Positions 26,202 to 34,336 of a stretch of 64,000 nt of DNA are shown piece by piece. The number at the start of each line of letters is the position of its first letter. Within the stretch, counting starts at the first letter, position 1. Where the stretch lies: assembly GCF_002753895.1 (NCBI RefSeq), contig NZ_NJER01000001.1, positions 1,178,910-1,242,909 on the forward strand. Direction: 5' to 3'. Source of the stretch: Halobacteriovorax sp. JY17 (GTDB taxonomy: Bacteria > Bdellovibrionota > Bacteriovoracia > Bacteriovoracales > Bacteriovoracaceae). Both the position numbers and the translations under genes were made by a program. The notes below the pieces were generated by a model that was given only the letters and a program-made list of their open reading frames with translations, was not told where the DNA came from and did no database searches.

Positions 26202-26618
26202 ATGGCCTTTAAGGAAAACAAAATTAACCCAAATCTTGTTGCCCAACCAGTGGTCTATTTTACTGAAAGAGCTCTAGATCAACTAAAGCTTATTTTAGAA
26301 AATGACTTCACCCTATCGGGTAAGTACTTTCGAATCCTAGTCTCTGGAAAAGGATGTGATGGTTTTACATACTCGGCCGGCTTTACGGATCTAAAAGAAG
26401 ATGATTTTCAAATAAGCATAGAAAATGCCAGTGAAGATATCATTATTCTCCTAGACCCATTTGCTGCTTTCTATCTACAAGAAAGTTCAGTAGACTTTAT
26501 TCAAGACTTAGTAAATGACGTTGAAGGTTTCGTTATTACCAACCACCTTCAAAAGAAGTATGCAGGAAAGTTTTGGAGAAAAGCTCCGGAGAAAACTCCT
26601 CCTCTACTACGCAACTAG
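26202..26618 (+). CDS. HesB/IscA-like protein lacking the C-terminal CxC
   Basis: The ATG at 26202 gives 138 aa; an open frame continues upstream to 26130 but adds no conserved sequence. The A-type Fe-S scaffold fold is suggested by VYFTERALDQLKLILEN, YFRILVSGKGCDGFTYSAGF (C52, corresponding to the first cluster Cys) and SVDFIQDLVNDVEGFVITN. Canonical IscA/ErpA/SufA proteins end with a CxC (CGCG) that completes the Fe-S site; here the region reads NHLQKKYAGKFWRKAPEK, with no Cys. Cluster binding in the usual way is therefore doubtful. It lies 5 nt before a LysR-type regulator gene and is probably co-transcribed with it. Confidence 0.78.
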   Translation: MAFKENKINPNLVAQPVVYFTERALDQLKLILENDFTLSGKYFRILVSGKGCDGFTYSAGFTDLKEDDFQISIENASEDIIILLDPFAAFYLQESSVDFIQDLVNDVEGFVITNHLQKKYAGKFWRKAPEKTPPLLRN

Positions 26619-26623
26619 AGATT

Positions 26624-27424
26624 ATGGATTATAGATACTTAAAAGCATTTCTTTTCACAGCAGAATTTGCCAGCTTCTCCAAAGCGGCAGAGCAATTAAA
26701 AATTGCTCAATCTGCTGTCAGTAGACAAATCAAGCTCCTAGAAGAATCTCTCGATGAAGAATTAATTATGAGATCATCTAAGAAAGTTCTCTTAACCAAT
26801 AAAGGAAAAGAACTCTTTCTAGTAGCAAAGCAATTTGATGAAATGACTTCAGATATCTTTCAAAAAGAAGATAAGAAGGCCCTTAAAATAGGTATTTTAA
26901 ATGGTCTCCTAAAGAATTGGTTCACCCCCCATTTAACTAAGTATTGTAAGAAGTATTCAAGAGATCTCTCGATTCATATTGAAGATCAACCTCAACTGAA
27001 ATCAGGAATTGAAGATGGTCGCTACGACATCACATTCTCAACTGATAACTTACAATCAGAACTCGTCTCTTCACTAAAACTCTTCCATGAAAAACTTGTT
27101 CTCATTTCAAAAGAAGAAGTAAACTTATCCTCACTTCATCTACATAGATGGATTGTTTTTAGTGATGGAGATAATCTCTACAAGATAAGTAAGAGACCAA
27201 GTGATTCTATTACAACTGTTGATTCGATTGAGACTATTTTAACTCTAGTAAAGAATGGACTTGGTATTGCTGTTGTTCCAGATCATGTTCTAAAGAAGAA
27301 TGAGAGTTTAAATATTTACAATATAAAATCTCTTCCAAACTCTGATATTTATATGACGACTTTAAACTACAAGCAGATGCCGGCCCATATTAATGAACTG
27401 ACATCTATTGTGACAGCGAAGTAG
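26624..27424 (+). CDS. LysR-type transcriptional regulator
   Basis: The ATG at 26624 gives a 266-aa protein beginning MDYRYLKAFLFTAEF, the standard LTTR N-terminus; the frame is open 51 nt further upstream, into the HesB-like gene. The winged helix-turn-helix spans residues 1-60 (ASFSKAAEQLKIAQSAVSRQIKLLEE, then RSSKKVLLTNKGKELF). The rest is a periplasmic-binding-protein-like effector domain (ALKIGILNGLL; DDGRYDITFS-type; TVDSIETILTLVKNGLGIAVVPD). The ligand is unknown. LTTRs usually control a divergent gene, but the M61 gene and this unit are separated by the HesB-like gene, so the target is not obvious. The pairing with a HesB-like protein could mean cofactor-related control. Confidence 0.9.
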   Translation: MDYRYLKAFLFTAEFASFSKAAEQLKIAQSAVSRQIKLLEESLDEELIMRSSKKVLLTNKGKELFLVAKQFDEMTSDIFQKEDKKALKIGILNGLLKNWFTPHLTKYCKKYSRDLSIHIEDQPQLKSGIEDGRYDITFSTDNLQSELVSSLKLFHEKLVLISKEEVNLSSLHLHRWIVFSDGDNLYKISKRPSDSITTVDSIETILTLVKNGLGIAVVPDHVLKKNESLNIYNIKSLPNSDIYMTTLNYKQMPAHINELTSIVTAK

Positions 27425-27434
27425 AAAACTTCAC

Positions 27435-27842
27435 TTATTGTTCTACAGAAAATAAGTACTCTTCACCTAGATAAATTTGCCAAACTTTTACACCATCAAA
27501 ATCAGTTGCGCAGTAATCTAACTCGCTCCCTGAGAGAATTGACGATAGCCCATCAAGAGCAGCGCTATAAGGAAGCTCTTCATCTGGAAAGTATCCCCTA
27601 AAACCATTGATCGCTCTTCCAAATAATTTAATAGCTTCATTATGGCTTCGGACTTCACACTCAAGATCTACTCTATCTAAACTCTCTTCAAAGTTTACAG
27701 TCATTGCTTGAGCATAATCCCATCTAGCGGATTCTAACGCCCAAGAAATTTCTTCAATAGCAGCATTTGACTTCACTGGGTTCTTCTTAGCAAAAGCAGA
27801 TACTGACAAAATTAAGAAAAGAACTAAAATTAAACTTTTCAT
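27435..27842 (-). CDS. Secreted hypothetical protein, second of a tandem pair
   Basis: The ATG at 27842 gives 135 aa beginning MKSLILVLFLILSVSAFAKK, a signal peptide; the in-frame extension to 27857 would overlap the upstream gene. The mature protein is helical at first (IEEISWALESARWDYAQAM) and has two Cys. It closes with a strand-like tail (VWQIYLGEEYLFSVEQ). It lies 5 nt after the 27848-28219 gene, which also encodes a small secreted protein with a similar C-terminal texture, so the two may be distant paralogues. No family is recognised. It converges on the LysR gene with a 10-nt gap. Confidence 0.65.
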   Translation of the reverse strand: MKSLILVLFLILSVSAFAKKNPVKSNAAIEEISWALESARWDYAQAMTVNFEESLDRVDLECEVRSHNEAIKLFGRAINGFRGYFPDEELPYSAALDGLSSILSGSELDYCATDFDGVKVWQIYLGEEYLFSVEQ

Positions 27843-27847
27843 ACAAA

Positions 27848-28219
27848 TTAATCCCAACGATTATAAAGAATATTAATATTTTCCATCATGTCTTTAGAGA
27901 CAAGAAAGTAGCCCTGCTTATTTTCTAAGTAACAAACCTTAGAAGTACTCACGCCCTTAATCACTTCAGAACAAGTTGCTGTCTGAAGAGACTTTTGCTT
28001 AAGCTCTTCACAACCTAAATTACTGTAAAGTTTCGTTACCGCTTCTCTAGCAAAAGCAACTGCGCTAACTTCAAAGTCAGACTCAAGATCAAATTCATTT
28101 AACTTGAATGATTGACTATCAACCGAGTAGTCACTTGTTAGAACTCTATCGCAATCAAGGTTTGCACTAGCAACTTGTATTGAACTTAAAATAAAAATTA
28201 AAGATAAAATTGTTTTCAT
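27848..28219 (-). CDS. Secreted hypothetical protein, first of a tandem pair
   Basis: The protein is 123 aa, with signal peptide MKTILSLIFILSSIQVASA. The mature part contains five Cys (NLDCDR, LGCEEL, ATCSEV, KVCYLE), consistent with disulfide bonding in the periplasm or outside the cell. It ends with CYLENKQGYFLVSKDMM, resembling the end of its downstream partner. Family and role are unknown. The upstream gap (28220-28394) is AT-rich and contains a short tatcta/tagata inverted repeat; it must carry the promoter of this pair and the tail of the FliG-like gene. Confidence 0.65.
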   Translation of the reverse strand: MKTILSLIFILSSIQVASANLDCDRVLTSDYSVDSQSFKLNEFDLESDFEVSAVAFAREAVTKLYSNLGCEELKQKSLQTATCSEVIKGVSTSKVCYLENKQGYFLVSKDMMENINILYNRWD

Positions 28220-28394
28220 AGGTCACCTCACTGTTTTAACTATCTATTGGACCAATTCCTTTATTTTGAGTGAATATAGGCCAGTGAGTGTACATTTTAA
28301 ATAATATTAGTCGGATACCTTCTATCTAATTTATAGATAATAAAAAGTAAATAATGCGACTTAATTCGATGTTTAAACTTTTAAGATATATTAG

Positions 28395-28820
28395 TTAGAC
28401 CATGGTTTCAGATGAATTTGAAAGAATTAACTCTCCTCTTTCAACTTTTCTTCTAACGACCTGCATGACTTTCTCGACACTCTCTTCAACTTCAGAGACT
28501 GGACGCGGTTTACCATTTAGAGTTTCCTCAATTTCTTCTCGAATAGATCTTGAGACACTTTCTAAGATATGTACTCGAAGCTCTTTAGAAGCAACTCTAA
28601 GCCCTAGGGCCAAGTCTCTTATTTCAATTTCTCTAAGAAGCTCTACAAGCATTTTGGTAGTGATGAAAATCAAATCTTCAAAGACAACGAGACTCTGTTT
28701 TAGAAGTTCTGCCATTCGGGGATCTTTCTTAGCAATATCTCCAAGAATTCTCTCCCTCTCAGAAATTGAGAGAGCGGAGAGCATTTTGGCCGCTTCCTTT
28801 ACTCCACCTTTAAAGAGCAT
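28395..28820 (-). CDS. FliG-like protein, middle and C-terminal domains only
   Basis: The protein is 141 aa. The start (GGAG 5 nt before the ATG) overlaps the end of hldD, with 8 nt between the genes. Residues 1-45 resemble the FliG middle domain (GGVKEAAKMLSALSISERERILGDI, RMAELLKQSL, FEDLIF). Residues 50-135 resemble the FliG C-terminal torque domain (MLVELLREIEIRDLALGLRVAS, LRVHILESVSRSIREEIEETL, RPVSEVEESVEKV). A complete flagellar-switch FliG is about 330 aa with an N-terminal FliF-binding domain, which is absent here. No other flagellar gene is nearby. It may be a FliG-derived adaptor, or a rotor protein that binds FliM-like partners. A 165-codon frame on the plus strand over the same DNA is a Ser-rich shadow. 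Confidence 0.7.
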   Translation of the reverse strand: MLFKGGVKEAAKMLSALSISERERILGDIAKKDPRMAELLKQSLVVFEDLIFITTKMLVELLREIEIRDLALGLRVASKELRVHILESVSRSIREEIEETLNGKPRPVSEVEESVEKVMQVVRRKVERGELILSNSSETMV

Positions 28821-28828
28821 AGTGACTC

Positions 28829-29806
28829 CTAGTAGTGTTTATCACCGTCGACTAAGTAATTCTTCACATAGTCCTCAACACCATCTTCAAGAGTTGTGAA
28901 TTTAAAGTGTGGAAGAAATTCTTTGAACTTAGTCATATCTGCTTGAGTGTAATACTGATATTGATTTCTAAATCTTTCAGGCATATCGATGAATTCAATA
29001 TTCTCGTCGCGCCCCATAGATTTAAAAGTTGCTTTCATAAGATCTAAAAAGCTTCGCGCCTTTCCCGTTCCTAAATTATAAATTCCAGAGAAGTTTGCAG
29101 AGCTTGGATTCATCATCTCAATCATCGCACGAGCAATGTCTTTCACATAAATAAAGTCGCGAAGTTGCTTTCCATCTTCGTAATCGTCTCTATGAGATTT
29201 AAATAATTTGACCTGTCCGCTTTCAAGAATTTGTCCGTAGGCCTTATGAACAAGAGAGCGCATATCTCCCTTATGATATTCATTTGGTCCATAGACATTG
29301 AAGTACTTCAGTCCAAACCACTGTGTTGGAAGTTTCTCTTGTTTTAAAACCCATTCATCAACTAATTGCTTTGAATAGCCATAGCGATTTAAAGGAGAGA
29401 ATTCTCTAATTTTAGAATGATCGTCACTATAACCCTTTTCTCCATCGCCATAAGTTGCAGCTGAAGAGGCGTAGACAATTGGAATGTCACGCTCTGTCGC
29501 AAGCTCAAAGAGGACCTTAGAGTACTCTACATTATTTCTCATGAGATAATCCATATTCAACTCAGTCGTCGCCGAGCAAGCTCCAATATGAAAAATGAAA
29601 GTGACAGCTTCTATAACTTCATCAACAATTCCGTGGAGAAATTCATCACAGTTAAAGTAGTCGTGATACTTTAGTCCTACCAGATTAGACCACTTATCAG
29701 ATTCAGCGAATCTATCGACAATTAAAATATCCTCTCTTCCGAGCTGATTAAGCTCTTTGATTAAAACACTTCCAATGAAGCCAGCTCCACCCGTAACTAA
29801 AATCAT
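28829..29806 (-). CDS. hldD: ADP-L-glycero-D-manno-heptose-6-epimerase
   Basis: The protein is 325 aa. It epimerises ADP-D,D-heptose to ADP-L,D-heptose, the last step in the sugar nucleotide supply for the LPS inner core. It is an extended short-chain dehydrogenase: NAD(P) loop GGAGFIGS (6-13), VYASSAATYGDG, YGYSK with the catalytic pair Y142/K146, LKYFNVYGPNEYHKGDMRS, and FRNQYQYYTQADM at the C-terminus, all typical of HldD/RfaD. GGAAG precedes the ATG. The gene is followed at once by the FliG-like ORF. A gap of about 400 nt separates it from the next plus-strand gene. Confidence 0.95.
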   Translation of the reverse strand: MILVTGGAGFIGSVLIKELNQLGREDILIVDRFAESDKWSNLVGLKYHDYFNCDEFLHGIVDEVIEAVTFIFHIGACSATTELNMDYLMRNNVEYSKVLFELATERDIPIVYASSAATYGDGEKGYSDDHSKIREFSPLNRYGYSKQLVDEWVLKQEKLPTQWFGLKYFNVYGPNEYHKGDMRSLVHKAYGQILESGQVKLFKSHRDDYEDGKQLRDFIYVKDIARAMIEMMNPSSANFSGIYNLGTGKARSFLDLMKATFKSMGRDENIEFIDMPERFRNQYQYYTQADMTKFKEFLPHFKFTTLEDGVEDYVKNYLVDGDKHY

Positions 29807-30004
29807 GAATTCTTCCTTATTAGAATGCTATAACTGCTATGATACATAATAATCAATAAGTTAGCTATAGTCTAACTCTTCAACGCCACTTTATTACGGC
29901 GAGAAATTATCCTACATCCTCTTCTAAGAGACTAAAAATACATCATTTCTAAAGCAATGGCCCTACTTATGGGATAATGAAATTGTGGAACGTTAGAGGT
30001 AGTC

Positions 30005-30154
30005 ATGAAGATTTTTCTCATACTAGGTTTAATTATTTCTAGTTATCAACCAAGACTCAACAAGAGCCTCGACTCATCAATATCAGTAAAAACGACAACG
30101 AATTGCACCCCCGACTCTTCCCCCAGCTGTAAATCTAGACCTAAGTACACTTAA
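30005..30154 (+). CDS. Small secreted peptide, 49 aa
   Basis: This ORF lies in the 407-nt gap between hldD and the next gene (29807-30214). AGAGG (29995-29999) lies 5 nt before the ATG, a good ribosome site. Residues 1-13 are a short hydrophobic signal-like segment (KIFLILGLIISS). The rest is Ser/Thr/Lys-rich with two Cys (TNCTPDSSPSC). A GATAAT-like -10 element precedes it. No family recognised. The rest of the gap is AT-rich, with a short cgcc/ggcg hairpin near 29884 and nothing else identifiable. Confidence 0.4.
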   Translation: MKIFLILGLIISSYQPRLNKSLDSSISVKTTTNCTPDSSPSCKSRPKYT

Positions 30155-30214
30155 AAGTTTTTTGCCAAAAAGAATTGTTTACGACACAATATTCTAAACA
30201 TTCAAGGGCAAAAT

Positions 30215-30691
30215 ATGAAACACCTAATTTCAATTATACTTCTTCTTTTTTCAATAAATATCTACTCTATTAACTACTCCAAACAAAAGGTTTTCATTGG
30301 TGGGAATGTAAAGGCCCCTAAGACTTACACAATTGAAGAAATTTCTAAGCTTCCTCAAAGCACAGCAGATATTCACGATCCCTATTCAAAGAATAAGAAA
30401 GTTAGGTTTCAAGGAATCCTATTAGCAGACCTATTTAAAATACATGCTAATAAGAATTCAAAGAGAATAGAAATTATTGCTATCAATGACTATAAAGTAA
30501 CAATTGACAGAAGTTTTATTGAGAAAGAGAAAATGCTTCTTGCTATTAAAGGAGATGGATCTTTTTTAACAGTCAAAGAGAAAGGACCTGCGAGAATAGT
30601 TGTTCCAGGAAAGGGAGAACTCAAAGAAGGAAAATTGGCAAAAGAAGGTGTTAACTGGGTCTGGTTTGTGAGGAGTATTAACTTCTTATAA
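30215..30691 (+). CDS. Periplasmic protein with SUOX/molybdopterin-binding-like fold
   Basis: The protein is 158 aa, with signal peptide MKHLISIILLLFSINIYS. The sequence follows the pattern of the oxidoreductase molybdopterin-binding fold: a beta-rich start, YTIEEISKLPQ, VRFQGILLADLF, AINDYKVTI, MLLAIKGDGSFLTVKEKGPARIVVPG and VNWVWFVRSINFL. No conserved Cys for molybdenum is visible, so it is probably a non-catalytic ligand- or partner-binding variant. Its stop TAA overlaps the ATG of the next gene (sensor kinase) by 1 nt. Such pairs suggest a periplasmic sensing partner for the kinase; this is inference. Confidence 0.6.
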   Translation: MKHLISIILLLFSINIYSINYSKQKVFIGGNVKAPKTYTIEEISKLPQSTADIHDPYSKNKKVRFQGILLADLFKIHANKNSKRIEIIAINDYKVTIDRSFIEKEKMLLAIKGDGSFLTVKEKGPARIVVPGKGELKEGKLAKEGVNWVWFVRSINFL

Positions 30692-32061
30692 TGGAACACA
30701 AGAAACTACTTAGAAACTCTATTAAAAGTTACATCATTTTAGGAGTCATCTTTCTCCTCGCGGGTTCATTTATAGCAGTGATTGGTCACTGGACATTATC
30801 CGTAAATAGAGACTCCTTGCAACGAGTTTATTCTTTTAGATTATTTTCAAGAGGAAATTTTCAAGTGATCGCAGCAAACCTTCGTGCTGTCACACATCTC
30901 ACTCAGGCCATTCACGAAAGAAATCAGCTAAAACTTGAAGAAGGCTATCTACACTTAGAGTCGGCCTATGGCTTCTTAGTTTCCATTGACTCTGAATTAT
31001 TTCTCCAAAATGCAAAAAGCTCTTTTAGCGAAGATTTCGAAACATATGATGCCCTACTCGATAAGTATGCCACTATCTTAGAAGACCCTTATTCGAAAAG
31101 CTCTTATGCTCTAGCACTAAGTCTTCAACAAGATATAAAACTCTTAAATCAATTCCTAGGCTATGCTGAATCAGAATTCTGGAAACAAAGAGCAGAGGAC
31201 TTTGAAAGTATTCGTCTTAGAAATAAAATTATAGAAAAAATTTATTGGAGTCTTGTTCTCTCTTTTATTGTTGGTCTCTTTATCTTAATTTACTTCTTAT
31301 TTGAAAGACTCAAAATAGAAAATCTTCTTGAAAAACAAAAGGTTGAAATGGTGGCGAACTCAAGACTCACCGCCCTTGGCCACTTCTCCGCAGGCGTTGC
31401 TCATGAAATTAATAATCCTTTAACAGTTATACTCTGGAGAACAAAGTCTCTTCAAAAAAACTTATCCACTCTCATTGCCCGAGATGAAAAAGTAAAAAGT
31501 GATCTAGAAAGTATTACAATGAACACTAATAGAATTGATAAAATTATTAAGAGTATTAAAACTCTTTCAAAGAATGGTGAAAGAGATGATAGAGAGAAAC
31601 TTCTTATTAGTAGTTTAAGAGATCAGATAAATGATATTCTCTCTCCAAAAATTTCGACTGAAAACTTTAATTTCAAATTCACTTCTAACTGCTACGACAA
31701 GTATATCTACGTACGTGAAGTACAGATCATTCAGGTTCTTATTAACCTCATCAATAATAGTATTGATGCCATAGAGTTTTTAGATGAGAAGTGGATTGAA
31801 GTTAGTGTTATTTCCAGAGATCAGAATATTGAAATATCCGTAACTGATAGTGGCTCAGGAATTCCAAAGAAAATTCAACCTCACCTCTTTAGCTTATTCT
31901 TTACGACTAAATCTCAATCTAAAGAAAATTCTGGGATAGGTCTCCCCCTCTCTCATCAGATAATTAAAGATCATAGAGGATCTCTAACTTATAATTCGAA
32001 GTCTCTGAACACTCAATTTCTCATCACCATTCCTCAGGAAAATTACTCTCCAGAAGTATGA
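30691..32061 (+). CDS. Membrane sensor histidine kinase
   Basis: The protein is 456 aa. Helix 1 spans about residues 12-32, helix 2 about 184-204 (WSLVLSFIVGLFILIYFLF), enclosing a periplasmic helical region of about 150 aa. The cytoplasmic part has the HisKA site AGVAHEINNPLTVI (phospho-His H238) and an HATPase domain with N box (LINLINNSIDAIE), G1 (DSGSGIPK) and G2 (NSGIGLPLSHQI). It is a class I HK with no HAMP visible. No response regulator is adjacent, so its partner must be encoded elsewhere. It is translationally coupled to the SUOX-like periplasmic protein upstream. The 3' end overlaps the convergent tatC gene by 19 nt. Confidence 0.92.
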   Translation: MEHKKLLRNSIKSYIILGVIFLLAGSFIAVIGHWTLSVNRDSLQRVYSFRLFSRGNFQVIAANLRAVTHLTQAIHERNQLKLEEGYLHLESAYGFLVSIDSELFLQNAKSSFSEDFETYDALLDKYATILEDPYSKSSYALALSLQQDIKLLNQFLGYAESEFWKQRAEDFESIRLRNKIIEKIYWSLVLSFIVGLFILIYFLFERLKIENLLEKQKVEMVANSRLTALGHFSAGVAHEINNPLTVILWRTKSLQKNLSTLIARDEKVKSDLESITMNTNRIDKIIKSIKTLSKNGERDDREKLLISSLRDQINDILSPKISTENFNFKFTSNCYDKYIYVREVQIIQVLINLINNSIDAIEFLDEKWIEVSVISRDQNIEISVTDSGSGIPKKIQPHLFSLFFTTKSQSKENSGIGLPLSHQIIKDHRGSLTYNSKSLNTQFLITIPQENYSPEV

Positions 32062-32786
32062 TGTCTTTCCAAGTATGGATGAACAATAAAAGCGACAGCT
32101 AGAATTCCTATTTCAAAAAGAATTGTGAGGGGAAGCCATAGGCCCAACATCGTAATAACGTCAGGAGGAGTAAGAATAGCACTTAAGGCCGAAAACCCAA
32201 CATAGACATAACTTCTAACTGATCTTAGGGAGTACTTTGTAACAAGTCCCATAAATCCTAAAATGAGAAGAAGATTTGGCAACTGGAAGATAATACCAAG
32301 AAAGACGAGAACCTTAGATGCCAGGACGAGGTATTCCTTGAGAGAGATATTCGCCGTTACATTGGAGACACCAAAACCCATTAAAGTTTCAAAAGTCAGT
32401 GGGAAAACAAGAAAGTATCCAAAGGAAATTCCAAGCCAAAAGAGAATAAATCCCACAATGATAAAAGGTCTGACACCTTTTGCTTCGTGATCATAGAGAC
32501 CTGGTTTTATAAACTTCCAAACTTGAAAGAACCAAAGAGGTGATGAAATAATCACACTAGACCAGAAGGCCACTTGAAATTGACTGAGAACCTTGTCCAA
32601 TAGTCCCAAGTAGATGATTTGCCCGTTACTATTATTTAAAGCGGCCCTTAGTGGTGTGAGGAGAATTTCAGAAATAATGTCGGCCTGTGAGTAGCAAACA
32701 ATAAAGCTTATCGCTAAAATGGCAACGACTCTCACCATTGTCGATCTTAATTCCTCTAAATGTTCGACTAAGGACATTTCCTTCAA
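32043..32786 (-). CDS. tatC: Sec-independent protein translocase subunit TatC
   Basis: The protein is 247 aa, with the usual six-helix pattern. TatC recognises twin-arginine signal peptides and exports folded proteins. Signature elements are the N-terminal SLVEHLEELR, the conserved FIKPGLYDHEAKGVRPF cytoplasmic loop, FGYFLVFPLTF, SLKEYLVLASKVLVFLG, and SALSAILTPPDVITM near the C-terminus. A TTG at 32786 with GGAG 6 nt upstream is the likely start; an ATG three codons on has its ribosome site too close. TatA/B genes are not adjacent. Confidence 0.95.
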   Translation of the reverse strand: MKEMSLVEHLEELRSTMVRVVAILAISFIVCYSQADIISEILLTPLRAALNNSNGQIIYLGLLDKVLSQFQVAFWSSVIISSPLWFFQVWKFIKPGLYDHEAKGVRPFIIVGFILFWLGISFGYFLVFPLTFETLMGFGVSNVTANISLKEYLVLASKVLVFLGIIFQLPNLLLILGFMGLVTKYSLRSVRSYVYVGFSALSAILTPPDVITMLGLWLPLTILFEIGILAVAFIVHPYLERHHTSGE

Positions 32787-32902
32787 CGAATTCTCCAGTA
32801 CTTACGGTAGATTTCATGGCCATTTTCATGCTAAAATCTTAAGAATTTTAATTAGATACCGATAAATACTTATATATGAGAATCAAGTTTTTGGCAAAGT
32901 GA

Positions 32903-33544
32903 GTGAGCTTGAAAATACCAATGTTCTTTATTTTATTCATTACTTCTGTAAATTCATTTGCAAATGCAGGTGAAAATACAAAGAGAAAGGACCTACTCTA
33001 CTGTCTTGGCCAAGAAGAGCTTACTTTACACAGTAAGAAGAGAACTGGTCCTCACTATTTTCTAAACCAGCACTTTATTAATGAGGCTGCTTCCGCTGGT
33101 GAATTTAAATTAAAACCTAAGTACTACCGAGAAATTTGTGAAATTAAAGAGTACCCACCTTCAGTTGGCCTCCTTAGAAATATTCTTCTTTATGATGAAG
33201 ATATTTTTAAACATGTAAAATTTGAAGATCAAAATTTAGAAGCTCTCTATAAAAGTGGTTATCAATCTATCATTTCAGAAACACCACAGATCTTCTTTCA
33301 ATTTTTAGCGTTAATTCAAACTCAGACAAAGTATCCTCATTGCTTAAGAGAGAATATTCCCAAAATTTATGAGCTTACTTATAAGTTTCAATATTTAAGA
33401 GAAGAGCTAGACCTAAAAGAATTATTAAAAGATAAGAAGTCCATTGATAGTATTTTTACGAAGCTAAAATACTTAGATGCTATTTATGAAGAATGCGATA
33501 AGAAACAAAAGAATCTAGAGAAGCAGATCAAAACGAAGAGTTAG
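32903..33544 (+). CDS. Secreted hypothetical protein, 213 aa
   Basis: The protein begins with a signal peptide (KIPMFFILFITSVNSFANA). The start is a GTG at 32903, with a TTG at 32909 as the alternative; neither has an excellent ribosome site. The mature part is helical and Lys/Glu-rich with several Cys (YCLGQEEL, EICEI, HCLREN, EECDKKQ). The C-terminus is coiled-coil-like. No family is recognised. The 3' end overlaps the BFD-domain gene by 30 nt on the opposite strand. Confidence 0.6.
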   Translation: MSLKIPMFFILFITSVNSFANAGENTKRKDLLYCLGQEELTLHSKKRTGPHYFLNQHFINEAASAGEFKLKPKYYREICEIKEYPPSVGLLRNILLYDEDIFKHVKFEDQNLEALYKSGYQSIISETPQIFFQFLALIQTQTKYPHCLRENIPKIYELTYKFQYLREELDLKELLKDKKSIDSIFTKLKYLDAIYEECDKKQKNLEKQIKTKS

Positions 33545-34336
33545 TCCTAACTTATCTTGTGCGTATTCAGAAAATGTATCTAAAATATAGCGACCATTTT
33601 CAGCAGGTAGGACTTTAAAGCTTAGAGCATGCCCACTAATTCCAATAATTTCAATTTGAAACTTCTCTAACTCCTGCTCTTTCATCCACTTCTTTTTCAG
33701 TTCATCTACTTTTAAAACAAACTCACTAGGAGTAAGCCCTAAAGGCCTTATGCGATTTCCATCTGTATCAAACTTTAAATCGAGGGCCTTCAATTCATCT
33801 GACTGAATTAATTTCACATTCTTTGCTTTTATAAGAGAAGCCGAGACATCTGCCTTACAACTTCCACAACCAATTGTAGCCTTTAACTTATCAGCAATAG
33901 TTAAGAGTGTAGCCTTTGGTTCAGCTTGTAATAAATCAAAGATCTGTCCCTCTGAGACACCAAAGCAGCGACATATTAATTGATCAGAACTCTTAGTATT
34001 TAAATTTTCATAATTATAATTAGTTCCCTCATACTCAGCTAGGGCCTGCTCTAGTAGATACTCAGGAAGATTAATTATTTTTTCTTTAAAGAAGTTCTCT
34101 CTTTCATTTTTCCACTTCGACACACTAGATGAGATTGAAGAAATTGGAACTCTCTCCAATGAAGTTGCTAGGTCGCTAAAAGATTCAAATAACTCATCAT
34201 CAGACGGACATTCGAAATAGAATCCTTCTAAGCGAGACTTATTATTAATATCAAGGAAAATAGTATAGGTTCTTTCACCAACAATAGCGGAGGCCTTAGC
34301 AGAAATAAGAAAAGGCCTTTGATTAAACTCACTCAT
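33515..34336 (-). CDS. BFD-type [2Fe-2S] domain protein, NifU-like arrangement
   Basis: The protein is 273 aa. Residues 118-170 contain LICRCFGVSEGQIFDLL and TIGCGSCKADV (C122, C124, C157, C160): CxC...CxxC, as in bacterioferritin-associated ferredoxin domains and the middle domain of NifU. Residues 10-70 (TYTIFLDINNKSRLEGFYFE...) have an IscU-like outline but a single Cys, so this would be a degenerate scaffold. The C-terminal part is unrecognised. The gene overlaps map by 1 nt (TAATG) and is probably co-translated. A link to Fe-S or metal supply is plausible; the function is not established. Confidence 0.65.
   Translation of the reverse strand: MSEFNQRPFLISAKASAIVGERTYTIFLDINNKSRLEGFYFECPSDDELFESFSDLATSLERVPISSISSSVSKWKNERENFFKEKIINLPEYLLEQALAEYEGTNYNYENLNTKSSDQLICRCFGVSEGQIFDLLQAEPKATLLTIADKLKATIGCGSCKADVSASLIKAKNVKLIQSDELKALDLKFDTDGNRIRPLGLTPSEFVLKVDELKKKWMKEQELEKFQIEIIGISGHALSFKVLPAENGRYILDTFSEYAQDKLGLTLRFDLLL

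Noticed and set aside
28402-28899. 165-codon plus-strand frame antisense to the FliG-like and hldD genes
   Set aside because: It is Ser/Arg/Thr-rich without any motif, lacks a ribosome site and lies opposite two recognisable genes. It is a shadow frame.
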